This document shows positions 1 to 6,889 of a stretch of 19,054 nucleotides of DNA, in pieces. The notes below the pieces were generated by a model. That model was not told the origin of the DNA and made no database searches. It was given only the letters and a program-made list of their open reading frames with translations. Position numbers and translations under genes: made by a program. Within the stretch, counting starts at the first letter, position 1, and every line of letters begins with the position of its first letter. Source of the DNA: Chrysiogenia bacterium (lineage in GTDB: Bacteria; JAGRBM01); assembly GCA_020434085.1 (NCBI GenBank), contig JAGRBM010000321.1, positions 1 to 19,054 on the forward strand, read 5' to 3'.

Positions 1-488
1 CAAAGTTCCTCGTCTTCTTGTCCTCATTCATTGCTCACTATTCCTTTCGGCTCTGTTCAAAACTGCTCTGTGTTGCCACGCACGCACCTGGCGATGCGTA
101 CAGTGACAACAAAACACGCATGTGATCCCATGCAGGTCTACCGGATATATCGATGGATGGAGTATTTGCTATATCAGACCAGCACAAGCTGGCACCGCGC
201 CAAACCCCTCCCTTGACCATTTCTGAATTCCCCCGCGAAAAAAGGCCGCTCATCCCATTCAGCGGCCCAAAATATCAGAAATGATCGTAAGCAATAGTTA
301 ATGGAGAGAGGCTGGATCGGTCAAGGCATTCATTCAAATCCCTGTGAATTCCAGCAGAAATCTACCAAAGGGGCCTAAATATCCGTATTGTATAGCTAAA
401 CAGGGAGCGACGCCGCCACCGCCACCTATACATGTAGATACATGGGGACTTCACGACAATCCGACCAGCGCCAACAGGTCAAATAAGC
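1..488. other. Gene-poor left end
   Basis: I see no convincing coding region here. The short open frames on both strands match no family I recognise and lack convincing ribosome binding sites. Base composition is less GC-rich than in the genes to the right. The one interpretable element is a minus-strand hairpin with a T-run at about 238-268. I found no tRNA-like cloverleaf or direct-repeat array by eye. Confidence 0.6.
238..268 (-). terminator. Intrinsic (Rho-independent) terminator, minus strand
   Basis: On the minus strand a perfect 7-bp stem, GGCCGCT paired with AGCGGCC (extendable by one G-U pair), encloses a 10-nt loop and is followed directly by six T residues. The plus-strand reading has no T-run, so the element works leftward. 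It lies about 220 bp past the stop of the RTX gene and is the first clear terminator for minus-strand transcription coming from the right. It may also serve a small transcript that I cannot see. Confidence 0.65.
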
Positions 489-1526
489 CTATTGCCCCGC
501 CTTGTCATCGAGCAGGGGGAAATCCTCCGCCCGAAGGACCAAGTTTCCGCCGGCGAGCAGATCCTCCAGACTGACTTCCATTCCCAGGTCAACGAGCGGC
601 ACGAACCCGTCGCCGCCCCCGTCGCGATCGACCAGCAGCACGGTCCCCTCCATGCGCAGATAGCCCTGAGCCGATTCGACGCTCCCCTCCCCCTCATATC
701 CGCCAGCGGCAAGCAATTCGCCCAGGTAGATCACGTCGCGCTCATCGGGATTGAAGTCTTCGATGCGATCCATCTGTCCATCGTCGGAGCCCTCCCCATA
801 GGCAAAGACATCGGCATCGCCGCCGCCAAGCAGAATGTCGGCGCCGGGCCCTCCCTCCAGCGTGTCCAGCCCGTACTCCGCCATCAGCGTATCGTTGCCG
901 GGACCGCCCTCAAGCGTGTTGTCCCCGTCGCCTCCGAGCAGGCTGTCATCGCCGGGGCCGCCTTCGAGCACGTCATCGCCGCCCTCGCCATCAATCCAGT
1001 CATTGCCCTCGCCGCCGGAAATCAGGTCATCGCCCCAGTTTCCTGCAATCATGTCCTCGCCCTCACCGCCCTGCAAGGTGTCGTGATCCATCGTGCCCTC
1101 GAGCGTGAGGACCCTGTCGCGCATCGTTTGCCTACGCCGCTCCCGCGTCGCTTTCATGCGCGCGGCCTCGTCCATCGGGCCACGCGCGGGCTTTCCCTCT
1201 CGCACTGCCTGGTCGGTTGGATTGTCGAGAGATGAAGAATCACGCGCAACCGCTGCGTGCTGAGAATCTGACGCCAACTGCGCCGTCGGGCTACTTTCCG
1301 GTGTCACGCTGGCAGGCCGTGCGGCGTTGCCGGCGCCCCCCGGCGCCTCAGGGTTCGAGATCCCATCCACCCGAGCCGATGCGCGTTGCATCGCAATGCC
1401 GCCATCGCGGACTTCAATTTCCGACGTAGGCCCCAGGCGAAGAAGGATCAGCGCCACCCCTGCAAGCACGGCAACAACGCCAATCGCCGCCATGCGCGAT
1501 CCCATGGAAGATTTCCCTGACGGCAT
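489..1526 (-). CDS. Membrane-anchored RTX calcium-binding protein with type I secretion-like C-terminus
   Basis: A 345-residue protein. Residues 12-31 form one hydrophobic segment after a short basic N-terminus, a likely signal anchor. Residues 32-140 are low-complexity, rich in Ala, Ser and Pro, ending in a charged Arg/Lys stretch. Residues about 149-238 hold roughly ten glycine/aspartate nonapeptides of GGxGxDxLx type, the calcium-binding beta-roll of RTX proteins. Residues 238-332 (DxIxDFN motif, then a segment ending near GGNLVL) resemble the C-terminal target domain of type I-secreted proteins. A GGAGG-rich leader precedes the ATG at a suitable distance. The gene is set apart from the operon by a 141-bp gap and has no obvious metabolic link to it. 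No catalytic domain is visible. It could be an exported adhesin or structural protein. The family call is firm, the function unknown. Confidence 0.85.
   Translation of the reverse strand: MPSGKSSMGSRMAAIGVVAVLAGVALILLRLGPTSEIEVRDGGIAMQRASARVDGISNPEAPGGAGNAARPASVTPESSPTAQLASDSQHAAVARDSSSLDNPTDQAVREGKPARGPMDEAARMKATRERRRQTMRDRVLTLEGTMDHDTLQGGEGEDMIAGNWGDDLISGGEGNDWIDGEGGDDVLEGGPGDDSLLGGDGDNTLEGGPGNDTLMAEYGLDTLEGGPGADILLGGGDADVFAYGEGSDDGQMDRIEDFNPDERDVIYLGELLAAGGYEGEGSVESAQGYLRMEGTVLLVDRDGGGDGFVPLVDLGMEVSLEDLLAGGNLVLRAEDFPLLDDKAGQ
813..1079 (-). repeat. RTX nonapeptide repeat array (coding)
   Basis: This part of the RTX gene encodes residues about 150-238 as tandem nine-residue units with Gly-Gly-x-Gly-x-Asp-x-Leu periodicity. 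Representative units are GGEGEDMIA, GGEGNDWID and GGPGDDSLL. A few units are degenerate, for example the one containing MAEYGLDTL. In known RTX proteins each pair of turns binds calcium between its aspartates. Confidence 0.85.
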
Positions 1527-1667
1527 CCGCTACCTCTACCTCCAGAGAGACTCTAACAGATCCTCGGGCAATGGGCCTCGGACAAAATCAGTTACATTGA
1601 GGAGGGAATTCAAAATCGAGCAATGCCATGGGCTCCGGAAGCAGGGAAACGGTATCAAGGGCCCCGG

Positions 1668-2432
1668 CTACTTGAACTTGCTCGCCATGCGGGCGATGCG
1701 TTCCTTAAAGTCGGCGGTTTCGGAAGTCTGCCCGCCGAGGCGGGCTTCGAGTTCGAGCTGCTGCTCGAAGGAGTTGTCATAGGAACCCATGTAGGCCTCG
1801 CGGATCAGCGCCAGGGAGTCGGCGCTGCCAGCGATCTGTTTGGCGATCTCCAGCGCGCCTTCATGCAGTGCTTCCGCATTCTCATAGAGCCGGTTGATCA
1901 GGCCCCACTCGAGCGCCCTTTGAGCATCGACCTTCTCCATGAGGTAGGACATCTCGAAGGCCCTGCTCCGGCCAATCAGACGCGGCAGGATGTAGCTGGC
2001 GCCGCCTTCGACCACGAGCCCTAGCTTCGCGAACATCAGGTGGAAGTAGGCCTGTTTGCTGGCCAGGATCAGGTCGCCGGTGATGGCCAGGCTGAGCCCG
2101 ATTCCCACGGCGCCCCCCTGAACCGCGGTGATGAGGGGAACCTTCAGGCGCTTCAGCGATGCAAAGAGTGGGTTGTATTCGTTGCGCAGCAGCAACTCAC
2201 CGCTCTTCCACTTCTTGTTCAGCGAGAGATCGCCGAAATCTCCGCCGGCGCAGAACGCCTCGCCTTCGGCCTTGAGCAGGACGCAGCGAACCTCGTTGCG
2301 GGGCTTGCCAATCTCTACGAGGACGCTCCCCAGTTCACTCAGCATGGTGGGGCTCAGCGCATTGCGCTTTTCCGGCCGTGCCAGCGTGATCACGGCGACC
2401 TTCTCGTCGATCTCGAGTTTGACCTGCTCCAT
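1668..2432 (-). CDS. Crotonase-fold enoyl-CoA isomerase/hydratase family protein
   Basis: A 254-residue crotonase-superfamily protein. AFCAGGDFGDL and the VQGGAVGIGLSLAI stretch supply the two oxyanion-hole segments that hold the acyl-CoA thioester. The positions equivalent to Glu144 and Glu164 of mitochondrial enoyl-CoA hydratase appear to be Ser (GIGLSLA) and Phe (LMFAKLG). A glutamate sits instead in VEGGASYILP, matching the catalytic glutamate loop of peroxisomal delta3,delta2-enoyl-CoA isomerases (PEGCSSY in human ECI2). A double-bond isomerase is therefore more likely than a hydratase; this is inferred from a hand alignment. I chose the ATG at 2432 because GAGGA lies 8 nt upstream, overlapping the DUF35 stop codon. 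It is the last gene of the long operon, 11 bp after the DUF35 gene. Confidence 0.85.
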   Translation of the reverse strand: MEQVKLEIDEKVAVITLARPEKRNALSPTMLSELGSVLVEIGKPRNEVRCVLLKAEGEAFCAGGDFGDLSLNKKWKSGELLLRNEYNPLFASLKRLKVPLITAVQGGAVGIGLSLAITGDLILASKQAYFHLMFAKLGLVVEGGASYILPRLIGRSRAFEMSYLMEKVDAQRALEWGLINRLYENAEALHEGALEIAKQIAGSADSLALIREAYMGSYDNSFEQQLELEARLGGQTSETADFKERIARMASKFK

Positions 2433-2443
2433 GCGAGTGTTCC

Positions 2444-2845
2444 TCAAGCCGGTTCGAACAGCGGGAGATTTCGGCCGTCGGGAAGCGCTTCCCATGTGAC
2501 GCGAACCTTCATCCCGACCTGCCCTTCGCCCGGTTTGCAGCCAACGAGGTTCGTCAGCATTCGCACGCCCTCCTTGAGCTCCACAAGGGCGACGGCATAG
2601 GGAACCTCGCCCGCCATCAGCGGGTTGCCGGGCTTGTGCATGACGCTGATGGCATAGATGCTGCCCTCCCCGGATGCTTCTTCCCAGCTCAGGGACTCAC
2701 CAAAGCAATGAGGGCAGAATTCCCTGGGATAGAAGACGAACTTCTTGCAGCCGCCGCAGCGCTGAAGCACGAGACGCTTTTCTTTAGCGGCCTCCCAGAA
2801 AGGTTCGGCCACCTTCGAGGTTCCAATGATTGCACGCGGGCTCAT
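2444..2845 (-). CDS. DUF35 / OB-fold protein with zinc ribbon, thiolase partner
   Basis: A 133-residue protein with the two-part DUF35 architecture. An N-terminal helix and rubredoxin-like zinc ribbon carry Cys30-x-x-Cys33 and Cys44-x-x-Cys47, followed by a C-terminal OB-fold (about 60-130). DUF35 proteins are known partners of thiolase-fold enzymes, as in the archaeal thiolase/HMG-CoA synthase complex, where DUF35 passes an intermediate between active sites, and in the Ltp2-ChsH2 steroid retro-aldolase. Its ATG overlaps the stop of the upstream thiolase-fold gene as ATGA, which points to translational coupling and equal dosage. A longer frame reaching 2950 lies inside that gene and is not needed. 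The family is clear; the aldolase-complex role is inferred from the neighbour. Confidence 0.88.
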   Translation of the reverse strand: MSPRAIIGTSKVAEPFWEAAKEKRLVLQRCGGCKKFVFYPREFCPHCFGESLSWEEASGEGSIYAISVMHKPGNPLMAGEVPYAVALVELKEGVRMLTNLVGCKPGEGQVGMKVRVTWEALPDGRNLPLFEPA

Positions 2846-4035
2846 AGCGTCTCCCCCGTTCCCAGCACGATCGTTCCGGTAGAAGAGAGGATCCCGCCGC
2901 AACCATGCGCCACGGCCACTTTGGCGCCTTCGACCTGCCGTTTCTGGCATTCGCCGCGGAGCTGACGGACCGCCTCGACGAGGATGAACATCCCGTACAT
3001 GCCCGGGTGGGTGTAGGAGAGCCCGCCCCCGTTCGTGTTCGTGGGAAGGGAGCCGCCCGGACCGAGGGCATTGCCCTCAACAAAGCGGCCGCCCTCGCCC
3101 TTGGGACAGAATCCCAGGTCTTCGATGTGCAGAAGCTGCGTAATCGTGAAGGAGTCATAGGACTCAAGTACGTCCACGTCCTTGTGAGTGATCCCTGCCA
3201 TGGAAAAGGCCCGGGGGCCGGACACTGCTCCGGCGGTCGTCGTCAGGTCCGGCATCTGCGAAATCATCATGCCGTGATCGTGATGAGTCGCCGCGCCCAG
3301 CACATAGGCCGGGGATTTCTTGAGGTCCCTCGCCCGCTCGGCGCTGGTCATCACGAGCGCGCCCGCACCGTCGGTCACCAGGCAGCAGTCGAGCTTATGG
3401 AGGGGCTCAGCAATATAGGGCGAGTTCAGGACGTCTTCGACGCTCAGGGGATCCTGAAACCTGGCCCTGGAATTCATGCACGCCCACTCGCGGGTGGAGA
3501 CCGCAATCTGGGCGAGCTGCTCCGGGGTGGTTCCGTATTCGGCCATGTGCCGGCTTGCCGCCAGCGCGTAGGAGCCCGCCGGCGCGAGCAGCCCATAAGG
3601 CAGTTCCCATTCGAGCTGGGGAGTCAGGCTCATGGGCGGGGGCGCGCCCATGGGTTTCTTCGACCCTGATTTCTTTTTCTGTTTCTTGTAGGCCGGGGTG
3701 GCCGCGTAGACGATCACGGCCACCTCACACATGCCGAAGGCGATCGCCATCGCGGCATGCTCTACCAACACTTCGAAGCTCGAGCCGCCGGTCATCGTGG
3801 TATCGGTATAGGAGGGGTAAATCCCCAGGTGCTCGGCCAGGTCCATGGACGCCATCAGGCGGCCCGTGCAAAGAAGACCATCCACGTCCGAGAGCTTGAG
3901 CCCCGCATCGTCGAGGGCTTCCCGGATCATTCGCACTTCGAGCTGTCGGACGGATTCGCCCAGAACGCCCGTTGGCGATACCGCATCGACCGCGCCGACA
4001 ATTGCTGCGCGGCCCCTAAGCGAGATGTCACTCAT
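2842..4035 (-). CDS. Thiolase-fold protein lacking the nucleophilic Cys (Ltp2-like aldolase candidate)
   Basis: A 397-residue thiolase-superfamily protein. Aligned by eye with the SCPx-type thiolase at 8170-9366, the position of the acyl-accepting cysteine (NNNCSTG there) is TMTGGSS here, with no cysteine. The HDCF motif is replaced by YDSFT (Tyr293), and the GHP motif by SYTHPGMYG (Tyr341, His343). Loss of the Cys, the tyrosine-bearing motifs and a DUF35 partner fit the Ltp2 group, which cleaves beta-hydroxyacyl-CoA by retro-aldol reaction, rather than a true acyltransferase. A lysine-rich loop (7 Lys in 12 residues, about 116-127) is unusual. The ATG at 4035 has GGGGA 5 nt upstream; a TTG four codons earlier is less likely. 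It lies 30 bp after rubredoxin and overlaps DUF35. A lipid-transfer protein without aldolase activity is the alternative. Confidence 0.85.
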   Translation of the reverse strand: MSDISLRGRAAIVGAVDAVSPTGVLGESVRQLEVRMIREALDDAGLKLSDVDGLLCTGRLMASMDLAEHLGIYPSYTDTTMTGGSSFEVLVEHAAMAIAFGMCEVAVIVYAATPAYKKQKKKSGSKKPMGAPPPMSLTPQLEWELPYGLLAPAGSYALAASRHMAEYGTTPEQLAQIAVSTREWACMNSRARFQDPLSVEDVLNSPYIAEPLHKLDCCLVTDGAGALVMTSAERARDLKKSPAYVLGAATHHDHGMMISQMPDLTTTAGAVSGPRAFSMAGITHKDVDVLESYDSFTITQLLHIEDLGFCPKGEGGRFVEGNALGPGGSLPTNTNGGGLSYTHPGMYGMFILVEAVRQLRGECQKRQVEGAKVAVAHGCGGILSSTGTIVLGTGETL

Positions 4036-4065
4036 GTTGTTCCCCAATGGTTATAGAGCGAGCGA

Positions 4066-4263
4066 CTACGCGTCTACGAGTTCCTCAAAATCCGACTTCT
4101 TCATCCCGCACATCGGACACTTCCAGTCGTCGGGAATATCCTCCCAGCGGGTTCCGGGTGCGATGCCGGAATCAGGATCACCGAGTTCCTCGTCGTAAAC
4201 GTGACCGCAGATGACGCACTCATACTTCTTGTAGGGAATTGCCTGCGCCGCGCTATCATTCAT
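4066..4263 (-). CDS. Rubredoxin
   Basis: A 65-residue one-electron carrier with a single iron held by four cysteines: Cys16-x-x-Cys19-Gly and Cys49-Pro-x-Cys52-Gly. The spacing and the aromatic core (Tyr14, Tyr23, Trp40, Trp47) are classic for rubredoxins, including the [19 protein letters not shown] stretch. An acidic C-terminus follows. The ATG has AAGGA 8 nt upstream. It lies 42 bp downstream of a P450 and 30 bp upstream of the thiolase-fold gene. Rubredoxins usually serve AlkB-type alkane hydroxylases or oxygen-defence systems, but no AlkB is in this window. It is the only redox carrier beside three P450s, so it may feed electrons to them; that is inference. The family call is near certain. 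Confidence 0.95.
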   Translation of the reverse strand: MNDSAAQAIPYKKYECVICGHVYDEELGDPDSGIAPGTRWEDIPDDWKCPMCGMKKSDFEELVDA

Positions 4264-4305
4264 GTCGCTCGTCCTTCATTCGCGTATCTGTTCCCAGCCT
4301 AGGCC

Positions 4306-5553
4306 TCAGGCTGCCGCCTTTGCAACGCGGCAGCGCATGGGCAGGTGCTTGACCCCGCCGACGAAATTCGAGGCCAGATATTGGACATCGCCCGTCCGCT
4401 CAAGCGAATTGACATCCAGACGGGGAATGAACTCCTCGAAAAACACCTGCATTTCCATCCGTGCGAGTGAAGCGCCCAGGCAGAAGTGCTCACCAATACC
4501 AAAACCCAGATGCGGGTTGGGATCGCGATCGACGCGAAATTCGAACGGATTCTCGAAGATTTCCTCATCGCGGTTGGCCGAGCCGTAGAACAGACATACC
4601 GACTCGCCCTTCTTGATGGTGGTTCCGCGAATTTCGTAGTCTTCGGTTGCCGTACGACCAAACTGGTTGACCGGACTGGTCCAGCGAATCATTTCTTCGA
4701 CCGCGCTCTTCACAAGAGCCGGGTTTTCCTGCAGTTTTCGAACTTCTCCCGGGTTTTCGATCAGCATGTTCATGCCGCCACTCATTGCGGTGCGCGTCGT
4801 TTCATGCCCTGCCGTAAGGATGATGATGTAGTAACCAACGGACTCCATTGCGCCCAAGGGTTCCCCGTTGACCAAACCGTTGGCAATGGCCGATGCCAGA
4901 TCTTCCCCGGGATTCTTGCGACGCTCAACGTCAATTTCCTTGAAATACTGGAACGCTTCCATGAACATTTTCATCGTGTCCTGGGCGTCTTTGCCGCGCT
5001 GAAATTCGGGGTCTTCGGAACCGAACACCTCATTGGCAAGCTTGATGAGATAGGGCTCCTCGCTCGCCGGAAGTCCCAGAATGTGCGAGATCAGGCGCAC
5101 CGGATGAATGGCACCGACGTCGAAGACGAAGTCCCCTTCCCAGGTCCCCGCTGAAGCCATCATTTCCACGAGATCCGTGGCAGACTGCCGCATACGGTCT
5201 TCGAGTTTCTTGATGTTCCGCGGAACAAACCAGTTGTTGACCAGCTTGCGATAGGCGCGATGATCTGGAGGATCCATCTGAATGAGCCCGCGGGCCGGGA
5301 TAGCTTTCATCAACTGTTCGCGCATCCTTGATCCAATGACCGATCTGGGCGCGTTGATGAACTTGTCCGGCTGGGTCGAGATCTCCGTGATGTCGGCATG
5401 TTTCACGATGGCCCAGAAGGGATCGTACCCCTTGGGCTCCAACTGCGCCAATGTGGGCAGGGCACGAAGCTCTGTCCAGCGGTCATGGGGAAACCACTGC
5501 CGGGCAGCTCGCTTGGGACTCATGATGTCGTGGGCAATTTGCTTGAGATCCAT
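4306..5553 (-). CDS. Cytochrome P450 (copy A of tandem trio)
   Basis: A 415-residue soluble bacterial P450. Visible motifs: I-helix AGHETT (248-253) with the Glu251/Thr252 oxygen-activation pair, ExxR at Glu287-Arg290, and the haem loop FGIGEHFCLG with the iron-ligating Cys358. The sequence resembles the CYP125/CYP142/LinC group, which hydroxylates terminal methyls of sterol side chains or terpenoids; the substrate here is unknown. I chose the ATG at 5553 because AGGAG lies 9 nt upstream and the protein then begins in register with copies B and C. An alternative ATG at 5619 overlaps the stop of copy B as ATGA but lacks a ribosome site. It is the most divergent copy (C-terminus MRCRVAKAAA versus MQCRIVKKAA in both others). 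Residues 71-90 and 181-205, substrate-contact regions in this fold, differ most. Confidence 0.95.
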   Translation of the reverse strand: MDLKQIAHDIMSPKRAARQWFPHDRWTELRALPTLAQLEPKGYDPFWAIVKHADITEISTQPDKFINAPRSVIGSRMREQLMKAIPARGLIQMDPPDHRAYRKLVNNWFVPRNIKKLEDRMRQSATDLVEMMASAGTWEGDFVFDVGAIHPVRLISHILGLPASEEPYLIKLANEVFGSEDPEFQRGKDAQDTMKMFMEAFQYFKEIDVERRKNPGEDLASAIANGLVNGEPLGAMESVGYYIIILTAGHETTRTAMSGGMNMLIENPGEVRKLQENPALVKSAVEEMIRWTSPVNQFGRTATEDYEIRGTTIKKGESVCLFYGSANRDEEIFENPFEFRVDRDPNPHLGFGIGEHFCLGASLARMEMQVFFEEFIPRLDVNSLERTGDVQYLASNFVGGVKHLPMRCRVAKAAA

Positions 5554-5615
5554 TACTTCGTTCTCCTGATTCCTGCCCACTCTTGGAGAAAAGTTGGGCG
5601 GAGTTTGCGTGCGGC

Positions 5616-6866
5616 TCATGCCGCTTTTTTCACAATGCGGCACTGCATCGGCAGGTGTTTGACCCCGCCGACGAAGTTCGAGGCCATGTACTGCACGTCC
5701 CCGGTCGGCACGATTGAATCGACATCCGCGCGCCGGATGAACTCGTCAAAGAAGACTTTCATTTCCAGCCTTGCCAACGAGGCGCCCAGGCAGAAGTGCT
5801 CGCCGATTCCGAAGCCCAGGTGCGGATTGGGGTCGCGATCGATGCGGAAGCTAAATGGGTCCTCAAAGACCTCCTCGTCCCGATTGGCCGCGCCATAGAA
5901 CTGGCAGACGGACTCGCCGGCCTTGATCGTCACACCGCGAATCTCATAGTCCTCTACCGCAGTGCGGCCGAACTGGCTGACCGGACTCGCCCAGCGAATC
6001 ATTTCCTCAATGGCCGAGTCCATCAGGTCCGGATTTTCCTGGAGCTTGCGAATCTCGTCGGGATTCTGCAGCAGCGCGTTCATCCCGCCGCTCATGGCGG
6101 TGCGCGTCGTTTCATGGCCAGCTGTCAGGATCACGATGAGGTAGCCATAGACACCCATGGGAGGCAGTAGTTCACCGTTGATCTTCGCGTTACAAATTAC
6201 CGAAGCCAGGTCTTCGGTCGGGTTTGCCCTGCGATCGCGCATGAGCTTGCCGAAGTAGACGATGGCATCCCGGAAAGACTCCATCAGTCCGCTGATGCCG
6301 TCCCCGCCCCTTCCGAACTCCTTATCCTCGGAACCGAAGGTTTCGTTGGCCAGTTTGATCAGGTACCCCTCGTCTTCGTCGGGCAGTCCCAGCAGATGCG
6401 TAATGAGACGCACCGGATGAATGGCGGCGATATCAAAGACGAAGTCCCCTGCCCACGTACCGGACTCGGCCATCATGTCGACAAGCTCCACAGCCGAACG
6501 ACGCATGCGGTCTTCAAGCTTCCTGATATTCCGGGGCACGAACCAGGGGTTGACGACCTTTCGGTAGTCGCGATGCTCCGGCGGATCCATGTTCAGGAGC
6601 GTGCGAACCGGATTGCTGTTGACCCACTTTTCCATTGCCCGGGTCTGAACAAAGGGACGAGGTTTGCTGAGAAACTTGTCCGGCTGGGTCGAGATCTCCG
6701 TGATGTCGGCATGCTTCACAATCGCCCAGAACGGGTCGATATTGTCGGGCTCCAGCCAGGTCAGTGTTGGCTGGTTGCGTAGCTCCGTATAGAACTCGTG
6801 CGGGAACCAGTGCTCGCCGATATACTTGGCGTTCAGAATGTTGTTGGCGATTTTTTTCGTATCCAC
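5616..6866 (-). CDS. Cytochrome P450 (copy B of tandem trio)
   Basis: A 416-residue class I-type P450, paralogous to its two neighbours. It has the I-helix AGHETT (249-254), the ExxR in EEMIRW, and the haem loop FGIGEHFCLG with Cys359. The start is a GTG at 6866 with GGAG 8 nt upstream; translation then begins VDTKKIANN, in register with MDDKYIANN of copy C and MDLKQIAHD of copy A. A nearby ATG is out of frame. Only 23 bp separate it from the stop of copy C. The region around residues 71-90 is distinct from the other copies, as is the segment about 184-205, which carries one extra residue. This suggests a different substrate or oxidation step. Heavy conservation elsewhere, including at DNA level, points to recent duplication or gene conversion. 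Confidence 0.95.
   Translation of the reverse strand: MDTKKIANNILNAKYIGEHWFPHEFYTELRNQPTLTWLEPDNIDPFWAIVKHADITEISTQPDKFLSKPRPFVQTRAMEKWVNSNPVRTLLNMDPPEHRDYRKVVNPWFVPRNIRKLEDRMRRSAVELVDMMAESGTWAGDFVFDIAAIHPVRLITHLLGLPDEDEGYLIKLANETFGSEDKEFGRGGDGISGLMESFRDAIVYFGKLMRDRRANPTEDLASVICNAKINGELLPPMGVYGYLIVILTAGHETTRTAMSGGMNALLQNPDEIRKLQENPDLMDSAIEEMIRWASPVSQFGRTAVEDYEIRGVTIKAGESVCQFYGAANRDEEVFEDPFSFRIDRDPNPHLGFGIGEHFCLGASLARLEMKVFFDEFIRRADVDSIVPTGDVQYMASNFVGGVKHLPMQCRIVKKAA
5620..5663. repeat. Exact 44-bp repeat at P450 3' end (copy 1)
   Basis: These 44 bases encode the last residues of P450 copy B and are identical, synonymous sites included, to 6894-6937 at the end of copy C. The equivalent end of copy A (about 4311-4360) has many differences. 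The identity marks recent duplication or gene conversion between B and C. Confidence 0.85.
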
Positions 6867-6889
6867 TCCATTGGCTCCTTTCCCGCTGC

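Noticed and set aside
88-103. LexA-like CTG-N10-CAG motif
   Set aside because: Its inner bases do not follow the usual AT-rich SOS box, no SOS gene is nearby, and the bare pattern is common by chance.
118-133. Short inverted repeat GCATG / CATGC
   Set aside because: Only 5-bp arms with a 6-nt spacer, no T-run or gene start next to it, so it is expected by chance.
38-253. A 71-codon minus-strand frame at the left end
   Set aside because: It begins inside the terminator hairpin, has no ribosome site and resembles no family.
492-1235. A long plus-strand open frame of 247 codons opposite the RTX gene
   Set aside because: It lies antisense to a well-supported RTX coding frame. The regular Gly/Asp codon repeats of that gene keep the opposite frame open, and the product matches no family.
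1527-1667. Possible terminator or promoter between the crotonase and the RTX gene
   Set aside because: I found direct repeats (CCTCGG twice) but no stable hairpin with a T-run, and no convincing -35/-10 pair.
5554-5643. Conserved N-terminal extension (MPHCEKSG) on P450 copies A and B
   Set aside because: It begins at a GTG inside the end of the upstream P450 gene and is shared only because those gene ends are duplicates. Starts at 5553 and 6866 have ribosome sites and align with copy C.
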